Part shown: one piece after another, positions 1 to 4,825 of the stretch
Layout of the letters: each line of letters starts with the position of its first letter
Numbering within the stretch: position 1 is the stretch's first letter
Origin: a candidate division TA06 bacterium
GTDB taxonomy: Bacteria; Ratteibacteria; UBA8468; MWAK01
Assembly: GCA_022704925.1 (NCBI GenBank)
Contig: JAKJFK010000079.1
Span: forward strand, 1-7,765
DNA: 7,765 nucleotides
Reading direction: 5' to 3'
Notes under the pieces: generated by a model
The model's database searches: none
What the model was told of the DNA's origin: nothing
What the model saw: the letters and a program-made list of their open reading frames with translations, nothing else
Program-made: the position numbers and the translations under genes

Positions 1-168
1 GGCGTGGTGCTGGAAGTCCTTCGGGCCGGCTACCGCTACCGGGAGCGGATTCTCAGGCCGGCGCTGGTCCGGATTAACCGCCGGCCGGACGCGGAAGCCG
101 ATTCTACTCAGAAACCGGGGCCGGAATCCGAGGCCGCGGCGGACGACTCAACCATCGAGGAGGCATAA
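1..168 (+). CDS. grpE: Nucleotide exchange factor GrpE, C-terminal end (5' end outside the window)
   Basis: An open frame runs from the first base to the TAA at 166-168, giving the last 55 residues of a protein. The visible start, VVLEVLRAGYRYRERILRPALVRI, read as its parts VVLEVLRAGY and RILRPALVRI, fits the end of the GrpE beta domain, where members carry a pattern like V-x-V-hydrophobic-x-x-GY-x-x-x-x-R-hydrophobic-(L/I)-R-x-A-hydrophobic-V. After it comes an acidic, low-complexity tail of about 25 residues (rich in D, E, A, S and P) of the kind that varies between species. GrpE is the cytoplasmic homodimeric factor that releases ADP from DnaK; the beta domain contacts the DnaK nucleotide-binding domain. 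The stop overlaps the next start (TAATG), so the downstream oxidoreductase is probably translationally coupled to it. dnaK, a frequent neighbour, does not follow. The call rests on the motif alone because the dimerising helix is outside the window. Confidence 0.85.
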   Translation, partial: GVVLEVLRAGYRYRERILRPALVRINRRPDAEADSTQKPGPESEAAADDSTIEEA

Positions 169-1205
169 TGAGCAGGGAAATCCGGGTGGGTATTGCCGGA
201 TTGGGACGGACCGGCTGGTTTAATCACGCCAAAACGCTCGAGACGATGGCGGGGAGCTACCGGATAACCGCCGTTCAGGATCCCAACGCCGACCGCCAGA
301 AAGAGGCCGCCGGGGCCTTCGGCTGTCGGACTTACTCTGATTTTGACCAGCTGCTGGCCGATCCCGAGGTGGAGCTGGTGGTGGTGGCCACCCCGACCAT
401 GCTGCATACCGAGCAGACCATTGCAGCCTTGAAGGCCGGCAAGATGGTTGTCTGCGAAAAACCCCTGGCCACCACGGCCGCCGAGGTGGACCGGATGATT
501 GCCGCCGCTCGCACGACCGGACGCCTGTTCACCATCTTCCAGGTCCGCCGCTATGCGCCGGATTTTCTCAAGATCCGGGAAATTCTTTCCAGCGGCTGTC
601 TGGGGCGGATCCTGACCATCAAGATCTACGCCCACAACTTCAGCCGGCGCTGGGACTGGCAGACACTCCGGAAGCACGGCGGCGGGATTCTTTTTAACCA
701 CGGATCGCACTATCTTGACCAGGTTCTGCTTTTGATGCCGCCGGGAGAAATAGAATTGTTCTGCCACCTGGAACGGGTGCTGGCCCTGGGTGATGCCGAG
801 GACCACGCCAAGCTTGTTTTGCGGGCGGGAAACGGCCTGGTGGCCGACCTCGAGCTTACCAGCAGCAGCGCCTACAGCCAGGATTTCTGGTTCATAATGG
901 GTAACCAGGGCGGGCTGCGCGGCAGCGCCTCCCGCCTTCAGTGGAAATATTTCGATCCGGCCCGGCTGCCGAAAAAGGAACTGGACGAGGCGCCGGTGGC
1001 CGACCGCACTTACAACCGGGACCAGATTCCCTGGGAGCCGGAGCAGGAATGGACCGCCCCGACCGGCCAACCTTCACCATCATCCTTGTTCTACCGGGAT
1101 CTTTACCAGACCATCGTCAACGGGGCGCCGCTGGCGGTTACCCCGGAAAGCGTGCGGCGCCAGGTGGCCCTGTTGGAAAAGTGCCACCAAATGGCCGGAA
1201 TCTGA
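168..1205 (+). CDS. Gfo/Idh/MocA family NAD(P)-dependent oxidoreductase (copy A)
   Basis: A 345-residue protein of the Gfo/Idh/MocA dehydrogenase family, cytoplasmic with no signal peptide visible. Residues 5-16 hold the beta strand and GxGxxG dinucleotide motif (GIAGLGRTG). Residues 70-75 (LVVVAT) and the C-E-K-P motif at 96-99 complete the Rossmann domain; Lys98 is the expected catalytic lysine. The C-terminal alpha/beta domain has the glycine-rich GGG...N...H..D element at 171-184, with His181 and Asp184 in the family positions. Such enzymes oxidise or reduce a hydroxyl or keto group of a sugar, inositol or related compound; the substrate cannot be told. The ATG at 168 is preceded by GAGGAGG at 157-163, only 4 nt away, and overlaps the grpE stop, which supports this start. 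It belongs to a different subgroup from the two tandem copies further on: the C-terminal half does not align with them in any obvious way. Confidence 0.9.
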   Translation: MSREIRVGIAGLGRTGWFNHAKTLETMAGSYRITAVQDPNADRQKEAAGAFGCRTYSDFDQLLADPEVELVVVATPTMLHTEQTIAALKAGKMVVCEKPLATTAAEVDRMIAAARTTGRLFTIFQVRRYAPDFLKIREILSSGCLGRILTIKIYAHNFSRRWDWQTLRKHGGGILFNHGSHYLDQVLLLMPPGEIELFCHLERVLALGDAEDHAKLVLRAGNGLVADLELTSSSAYSQDFWFIMGNQGGLRGSASRLQWKYFDPARLPKKELDEAPVADRTYNRDQIPWEPEQEWTAPTGQPSPSSLFYRDLYQTIVNGAPLAVTPESVRRQVALLEKCHQMAGI

Positions 1206-1212
1206 ACCGGCC
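1193..1212 (+). promoter_or_regulatory. GC stem-loop across the oxidoreductase stop, just before the ispE start
   Basis: GGCCGG (1193-1198) and CCGGCC (1207-1212) are perfect complements around an 8-nt loop, and the loop contains the TGA of the upstream oxidoreductase (1203-1205). The ispE ATG is at 1220, and no Shine-Dalgarno sequence is visible in the space between. Such a stem could hide the ispE start until a ribosome finishing the upstream gene opens it. GGCCGG is a common word in this sequence, so chance is a real alternative. Confidence 0.3.
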
Positions 1213-1219
1213 GCCGGTT

Positions 1220-2080
1220 ATGAGCGCGGAGATCGTGCAGGCCCCGGCGAAAATTAACCTGTTTCTCGAGGTTTTTCCACGGCCGCCGGAAGCCCGCCTG
1301 CACCCGGTGGACACGGTGCTGGAAAAGGTCGATCTCTGCGATCTGGTCCGCCTGGAGGTCACCCCGGGGCGAATCGAACTGGAGTGCAATCTGCCCGAGC
1401 TGGCGAATCAGGAAAACCTGGCCTGGCGGGCGGCCGTTCTTCTGAAAGAGCGTTTCTCGGTCCGGGCCGGGGTCCGCATCGGTCTTGAGAAGCGCATTCC
1501 CCTTCAGGCCGGCCTGGGCGGGGGCAGCAGTGACGCGGCCGCCGTCCTGCTGACCTTGAACCGTCTCTGGGCCCTGCAACTTCCCCGGTCCGAGCTGGAC
1601 GGGCTGGCCCTGGAACTCGGCTCGGACGTGCCGGCCTTCCTTGAACCAGGACGATGCCGGGCCACCGGTTACGGCCAGCAGGTCGCCCCCCTACCCTTCA
1701 AAAGCCGCTGGAATTACCTCCTCTTTCTGACCGGGATAGCAATTTCAACCGGGGAGGCCTACCGCGAAATTGATAACTTGACATACTTACCGGCTTCCAG
1801 TAAAATTATTTTGAGGGGGGTGGAATTAGATGATTTTTCAGGTGTTTCCAAAGGACTCTTCAATCGGTTTGAAGAGGTTGCCCTCTCCACCCGGGACGAG
1901 GTGAAGCGATTCAAAGAGGAGATTGACCGATTTTATCCTCACAACCTGCTGTGCGGCAGCGGTGGGGCTTTTTTCGCCTTGGTCAAGGAGGCAGAAGCGG
2001 GAGAAACCGGGAACATTCAGCGATTGAGTCAGCGCCTGCGTTGCAGAATCGTATCGGTTACCGGCATCAGGGGGAGTTGA
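1220..2080 (+). CDS. ispE: 4-diphosphocytidyl-2-C-methyl-D-erythritol kinase
   Basis: IspE phosphorylates the 2-hydroxyl of 4-diphosphocytidyl-2-C-methyl-D-erythritol with ATP, the fourth step of the MEP route to isoprenoid precursors, in the cytoplasm. The 286-residue product has the usual length and the GHMP kinase order: PAKINLFLEV at 9-18 with the catalytic lysine at 11; the ATP-binding glycine/serine loop PLQAGLGGGSSDAA at 94-107; LGSDVPAF at 133-140 with the probable catalytic Asp136; and the C-terminal GSGGAFFAL loop at 246-254. The substrate segment usually written G-Y/F-H is changed here to R-L-H (26-28), a small departure. The frame is open upstream to 941, but the ATG at 1220 puts the first strand where the family starts, so I use it. 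No Shine-Dalgarno is seen; coupling to the gene 14 nt upstream is likely. A patch around 1770-1845 is clearly richer in A+T than the rest and contains a promoter-like sequence. Confidence 0.95.
   Translation: MSAEIVQAPAKINLFLEVFPRPPEARLHPVDTVLEKVDLCDLVRLEVTPGRIELECNLPELANQENLAWRAAVLLKERFSVRAGVRIGLEKRIPLQAGLGGGSSDAAAVLLTLNRLWALQLPRSELDGLALELGSDVPAFLEPGRCRATGYGQQVAPLPFKSRWNYLLFLTGIAISTGEAYREIDNLTYLPASSKIILRGVELDDFSGVSKGLFNRFEEVALSTRDEVKRFKEEIDRFYPHNLLCGSGGAFFALVKEAEAGETGNIQRLSQRLRCRIVSVTGIRGS
1778..1806 (+). promoter_or_regulatory. Sigma70-type promoter inside ispE, upstream of spoVG
   Basis: TTGACA at 1778-1783 is a perfect -35 hexamer. After exactly 17 nt comes TAAAAT at 1801-1806, five of six with the -10 consensus. 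Transcription would start near 1813, still within ispE, about 270 nt before the spoVG ATG. It lies in an A+T-rich patch in a G+C-rich gene, which also makes a chance match somewhat easier. The likely role is separate expression of spoVG and glyQ. This is inferred from the sequence match only. Confidence 0.5.
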
Positions 2081-2081
2081 A

Positions 2082-2465
2082 ATGGAAATCACCGAAACCA
2101 GGGTTTCTCCGGTAGAAAAGCCGTCCGGTCGTCTCAAGGGTTTTGCCTCGGTCACCTTCGACGGGGTCTTCGTCGTGAGGGGAATCAGAATCATCGAAGG
2201 TGATAACGGACTCTTCATCGCCATGCCCAACCGCAAGACGGAATTCCGCTGCCCGGGCTGCGGCGGCTGGAATGTTTTTCACGCCAAGTTCTGCAACCGC
2301 TGCGGCAAGGAAATCGCCATGTCGCAGCCGCACGATAAGAATGAGGACGATCCGAAGAACTACCACGATATCGTCCACCCGATCAACAACGAATTCCGGG
2401 AGATTATCCAGAGTCACATCCTGAACGAATACCAAAGCGAAACCCAGGGCAGGAAGACGCTCTGA
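2082..2465 (+). CDS. spoVG: SpoVG family protein with an inserted zinc ribbon
   Basis: A 127-residue protein whose two ends match SpoVG. Residues 1-52 ([43 protein letters not shown]) match the first strands. Residues 95-117 (HDIVHPIN followed by [10 protein letters not shown]) match the C-terminal strand and helix. Between them, where classical SpoVG has a short turn, sit about 40 extra residues: CPGC at 57-60, AKFCNRCG at 68-75, and a charged linker (81-92). The C-x2-C-x10-C-x2-C spacing is that of a small zinc ribbon. Bacillus subtilis SpoVG is about 97 residues with no cysteine ribbon. SpoVG proteins in several bacteria bind DNA or RNA at specific sites and act as global regulators; the ribbon could add nucleic-acid or protein contact. 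The ATG has a strong AGGGGGAG at 2069-2076, 5 nt away, and lies 1 nt after the ispE stop. ispE and spoVG are also neighbours in Bacillus, which supports the call. There is no sign here that the organism forms spores. Confidence 0.88.
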   Translation: MEITETRVSPVEKPSGRLKGFASVTFDGVFVVRGIRIIEGDNGLFIAMPNRKTEFRCPGCGGWNVFHAKFCNRCGKEIAMSQPHDKNEDDPKNYHDIVHPINNEFREIIQSHILNEYQSETQGRKTL

Positions 2466-2491
2466 AAGATTCGCGAACGCTGGAACTCAAC

Positions 2492-3340
2492 ATGGATTTT
2501 CAGACGCTTCTGGCCCAACTGCTGGACTTCTGGCGCCAGCAGGGATGCCTCGTTTACCATCCAACCGGCCTCGAGGTGGGCGCCGGAACGATGAACCCGG
2601 CCACCTTCTTCAAGGTGCTCGGCCCCGAACCCTGGCGGACCGCCTATCTCGAACCTTCCCGCCGGCCGGCCGACGGCCGTTACGGAGAGAATCCCACCCG
2701 TCTCTACCAGCACTACCAGCTCCAGGTGATCCTGAAGCCATCGCCGGCCCAGACCAAACGCCTTTACCTGGAAAGCCTTCAGGCTATCGGCATTTCCTGG
2801 CGCAAGCACGACATCCGGTTTATCGACGATAACTGGGAGTCGCCCACCCTGGGCGCCTGGGGCGTGGGCTGGGAGGTCTGGCTGGACGGCCTGGAAATAA
2901 CCCAGTTTACCTACCTTCAACAGGCCGGCGGTCTTGAATTGAAGCCGATTTCAGTGGAACTGACCTACGGGCTGGAACGGCTGGCCTGCTTCCTCCAGAA
3001 AAAACGGGTGATCTACGACCTGGATTGGTCGGCCGACTGGAATTACGGACAGCTGCGCCACCGGGCCGAGGCCGAATATTCCCGCTACAGCTTTGAGGCC
3101 GCCGATATTGACCGTCACTTCGAACTTTTCAACCATTACGAACAGGAGGCAAGTCAGCTTATCAAGCGGCAGCTGGTCTGGCCGGCCTACGATTACGTGC
3201 TGAAGTGTTCCCATACCTTCAACACCCTGGAAAGCCGGGGGGCGATCAGTCTGAGCGAGCGCCAGCGTTTCATCGGGCGCGTGCGCAAACTGGCCTCGGC
3301 TTGCGCCCGGCTCTACCTTGGAGATATAATAAATAATTAG
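2492..3340 (+). CDS. glyQ: Glycyl-tRNA synthetase alpha subunit
   Basis: GlyQ is the catalytic alpha chain of the bacterial alpha2-beta2 glycyl-tRNA synthetase; it activates glycine with ATP for transfer to tRNA-Gly in the cytoplasm. The 282-residue product matches nearly end to end. It has the FWRQQGC start at 13-19, [12 protein letters not shown] at 28-39, LGPEPW at 43-48, [17 protein letters not shown] at 54-70, [10 protein letters not shown] at 76-85, and [19 protein letters not shown] at 106-124. Further on are [15 protein letters not shown] at 127-141, the class II motif 3 region YGLERL at 159-164, and [13 protein letters not shown] at 253-265. The chain is slightly shorter than the usual 290-300 at its C-terminus. 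The start at 2492 has only a weak GGA (2482-2484) before it; no other ATG lies between it and the spoVG stop. The beta-subunit gene glyS, normally next to glyQ or fused to it, is not downstream: two tRNA genes and an oxidoreductase follow. The last codons are A+T-rich and carry a TATAAT box. Confidence 0.97.
   Translation: MDFQTLLAQLLDFWRQQGCLVYHPTGLEVGAGTMNPATFFKVLGPEPWRTAYLEPSRRPADGRYGENPTRLYQHYQLQVILKPSPAQTKRLYLESLQAIGISWRKHDIRFIDDNWESPTLGAWGVGWEVWLDGLEITQFTYLQQAGGLELKPISVELTYGLERLACFLQKKRVIYDLDWSADWNYGQLRHRAEAEYSRYSFEAADIDRHFELFNHYEQEASQLIKRQLVWPAYDYVLKCSHTFNTLESRGAISLSERQRFIGRVRKLASACARLYLGDIINN
3301..3330 (+). promoter_or_regulatory. Probable tRNA promoter in the 3' end of glyQ
   Basis: TATAAT at 3325-3330 is a perfect -10 hexamer inside the codons for the last GlyQ residues (Asp-Ile-Ile-Asn-Asn). 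The best -35 is TTGCGC at 3301-3306, matching only the TTG part, with an 18-nt spacer. A start near 3337 would give a leader of about 7 nt before tRNA-Leu at 3344. The run from 3322 to 3340 is almost free of G and C, against a G+C-rich background. The -10 is strong and the -35 weak. Confidence 0.5.
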
Positions 3341-3343
3341 CAT

Positions 3344-3425
3344 GCCGGGATGGTGGAATTGGCAGACACGTACGTTTGAGGGGCGTATGGGGAAACCCTT
3401 GTGGGTTCAAATCCCACTCCCGGCA
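3344..3425 (+). tRNA. tRNA-Leu (anticodon GAG)
   Basis: The full class II cloverleaf can be folded by hand. The acceptor stem is GCCGGGA (3344-3350) with TCCCGGC (3418-3424) and discriminator A at 3425. The D stem is GTG/CAC (3353-3355 and 3367-3369). The anticodon stem is TACGT/GCGTA (3371-3375 and 3383-3387), with loop TTGAGGG and anticodon GAG at 3378-3380. The long variable arm is GGG-AAA-CCC (3390-3398). The T stem is GTGGG/CCCAC around TTCAAAT (3401-3417). It reads leucine codons CUC and CUU. The 3' CCA is not encoded (CTG follows the discriminator), so it must be added after transcription. It starts 3 nt after the glyQ stop. Confidence 0.97.
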
Positions 3426-3435
3426 CTGGATTGAC

Positions 3436-3509
3436 GGGCGGTTAGCTCAGCTGGTTAGAGCGCCACGTTGACATCGTGGAGGTCACAGGTTCAAATCCTG
3501 TATCGCCCA
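3436..3509 (+). tRNA. tRNA-Val (anticodon GAC)
   Basis: A standard class I cloverleaf. The acceptor stem is GGGCGGT (3436-3442) with ATCGCCC (3502-3508), one G-T wobble, discriminator A at 3509. The D stem is GCTC/GAGC (3445-3448 and 3458-3461). The anticodon stem is CCACG/CGTGG (3463-3467 and 3475-3479), with loop TTGACAT and anticodon GAC at 3470-3472. The T stem is ACAGG/CCTGT around TTCAAAT (3485-3501). It reads valine GUC and GUU. The discriminator is followed by CCG, so CCA is not fully encoded. It lies 10 nt after tRNA-Leu, presumably in the same transcript. Confidence 0.97.
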
Positions 3510-3555
3510 CCGTTGCTTTCAGAACCAAGCTACCGAACCCCCTTTTCTTCCTGCA

Positions 3556-3583
3556 GCTGCCGCGGTGCCCGGGGCAGCATTTC
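3556..3583 (+). terminator. Weak stem-loop after the tRNA genes, possible terminator
   Basis: GCTGCC (3556-3561) pairs with GGCAGC (3573-3578) across an 11-nt loop and is followed by ATTTCC. The tail has only three T residues, so it is a poor intrinsic terminator. It would separate the tRNA transcript from the oxidoreductase gene at 3634. The rest of the 124-nt gap holds a pyrimidine-rich stretch (3538-3551) and the GGAG of the next gene, and nothing else I can name. Confidence 0.3.
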
Positions 3584-3633
3584 CGCCCCCACCCTTCCAA
3601 CCGCCGGCGCTGAAACCCGTGGAGATTAGACTA

Positions 3634-4797
3634 ATGGAAAAAGTGCGGATCGGCGTGATCGGCTGCGGTGTCATGGGCCGAAGCCACCTGACCAAGTTGA
3701 AGGAAGTGCCGCTGGCGGAATTGACCGCGGTTGCGGATGCCTTCCCGGAGAGCGCCCGGAAGGCCGGTGCGGAATTCGGGGTACCCGCCTACGGCGACTA
3801 TCGGGAGCTTATTTCCAGCGGCCGCTGCGACGCGGTCCTGATTGCCACGCCCCATTACTTTCACCCGGAAATCGGACTCGCCGCCTTTCAGGCCGGCCTT
3901 CACGTTCTCTGCGAGAAACCGATCGCGGTTACGGTGCGCGAGGCCGACGCGCTGGTTGCCGCCGCCGAAAAGAGCGGCCGGGTCTTTGCGGTGAACTTCC
4001 AGATGCGCACGGTTCCCGAGATCCGTTTCGCCCGCCGCCTCCTGGCCGAGGGGCGTCTGGGCGAGATCCGGCGGACGATGGTGGTGGAGAATGCCTACCG
4101 GACCCAGGCCTATTACGACAGCGCCGGCTGGCGCGGCACCTGGATCGGCGAAGGTGGAGGCGTGCTTATCAACCAGGCCCCGCACGGGATAGACCTTTTC
4201 CTCCTGCTGGGTGGCCTGCCAAGCCGGGTGCTGGCCCGGACCCGGACCAGTCGTCACGACATCGAGGTCGAGGACGAGGCCTGCGCCCTGCTGGAGTACC
4301 CGAACGGCGCCTGGGGCTATTATTACGCCTCCACCTCGGAACTGCCCATCGGCCACCGGATCGAGGTGGTCGGCGATCGGGGCCGCCTGGTTTACAGCAT
4401 TCGCGACTACCAGTACCGGGAATTGAAATTCCAGTCCTTTAACCCGCCCCTCTCAAAACATATCAGCCAATCCCCGGAGATGTGGACCGGGGTTGAATTG
4501 AAGGATGAGCCGATCGAACTTCCAGCCGTGGAAACCGGTCACGGCGAGATCATCCGCAACTTCTGCGCCGCCATCCTCCATGGGGAAGCACTGCTTTCCC
4601 CGGGCCGGGAGGGACTCTGGAGCGTGGAGTTTATCAACAGCCTGATCCTCTCCGGCCACCGGGGCCGCGAGGTTTCCTGGCCGACCCCGCGGGATGAATA
4701 TGACCAGCTCCTGGCTGAATTGAAGAAAAACTCCAGGCTGCGCCAGGTGGCTCCGAAAACCGCCAGCAAGGGGGCGCCGGGCGTGGACCGGATTTAA
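3634..4797 (+). CDS. Gfo/Idh/MocA family oxidoreductase (tandem copy B)
   Basis: A 387-residue cytoplasmic NAD(P)-dependent oxidoreductase. It shows the N-terminal dinucleotide motif GVIGCGVMG at 7-15, VLIATPHYFHPEI at 68-80, and CEKPIAVTV at 93-101 with the expected catalytic Lys95. The GGGVLIN...H..D element at 174-187 has His184 and Asp187, and a C-terminal substrate domain follows. The frame is open from a GTG at 3565, but that would add a proline-rich 23-residue leader before the Rossmann strand. The ATG at 3634 has GGAG at 3621-3624, 9 nt away, and starts where family members start. The gene is colinear with its tandem paralogue at 4826-5986 for about the first 255 residues, without gaps, and diverges more in the C-terminal third (after about residue 255). 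That may mean different substrates or regulation. Sugar, inositol or a related cyclitol is the usual substrate type; the exact one is unknown. Confidence 0.9.
   Translation: MEKVRIGVIGCGVMGRSHLTKLKEVPLAELTAVADAFPESARKAGAEFGVPAYGDYRELISSGRCDAVLIATPHYFHPEIGLAAFQAGLHVLCEKPIAVTVREADALVAAAEKSGRVFAVNFQMRTVPEIRFARRLLAEGRLGEIRRTMVVENAYRTQAYYDSAGWRGTWIGEGGGVLINQAPHGIDLFLLLGGLPSRVLARTRTSRHDIEVEDEACALLEYPNGAWGYYYASTSELPIGHRIEVVGDRGRLVYSIRDYQYRELKFQSFNPPLSKHISQSPEMWTGVELKDEPIELPAVETGHGEIIRNFCAAILHGEALLSPGREGLWSVEFINSLILSGHRGREVSWPTPRDEYDQLLAELKKNSRLRQVAPKTASKGAPGVDRI
3829..3983 (+). repeat. Near-identical tract shared by the tandem oxidoreductases (first copy)
   Basis: Compared base by base with 5021-5175, the 155 bp differ at 7 positions, and 3844-3929 (86 bp) is identical to 5036-5121, third codon positions included. 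The flanking coding sequence is much more diverged. A second, less exact block (4261-4316 against 5453-5508, 4 differences in 56) lies at the same 1192-bp offset. The tract codes for the strand and loop up to and past the EKP motif. Confidence 0.85.
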
Positions 4798-4825
4798 CGC
4801 CGGCTTGTTTTCAAAACAAATGGCG
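4798..4825 (+). promoter_or_regulatory. Palindrome filling the gap between the tandem oxidoreductase genes
   Basis: TTGTTTTCAAAACAA at 4805-4819 is a perfect 15-bp inverted repeat about its central C, an A+T island in a G+C-rich region. CGCC at 4798-4801 and GGCG at 4822-4825 are complementary and bracket it, so the whole 28-nt gap can fold as one interrupted stem. It could be an operator for a dimeric repressor, or an RNA stem controlling translation of the second gene, which lacks a visible ribosome binding site. Confidence 0.35.

Noticed and set aside
108-1070. Minus-strand 320-codon open frame opposite oxidoreductase copy A
   Set aside because: Antisense shadow of a well-supported gene in G+C-rich DNA; no recognisable domain.
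941-1219. Long N-terminal extension of IspE overlapping the upstream oxidoreductase
   Set aside because: It reads a shifted frame of the oxidoreductase gene; IspE homology begins at 1220 and the resulting 286 residues are the normal length.
1830-1904. A 24-codon frame with a G-rich sequence before its ATG, just after the internal ispE promoter
   Set aside because: It is out of frame within ispE, its composition is not protein-like, and G-runs are common here; too short to support.
3565-3633. N-terminal extension of oxidoreductase copy B from a GTG start
   Set aside because: The extra 23 residues are proline-rich and unlike the family, overlap the terminator-like stem, and the ATG at 3634 has a GGAG at good spacing and matches the paralogue's start.
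4805-4825. TTG 4805 or ATG 4820 as start of oxidoreductase copy C
   Set aside because: TTG 4805 lies in the palindrome and has no ribosome site; ATG 4820 is possible but adds only Met-Ala before the paralogue-aligned Met at 4826.
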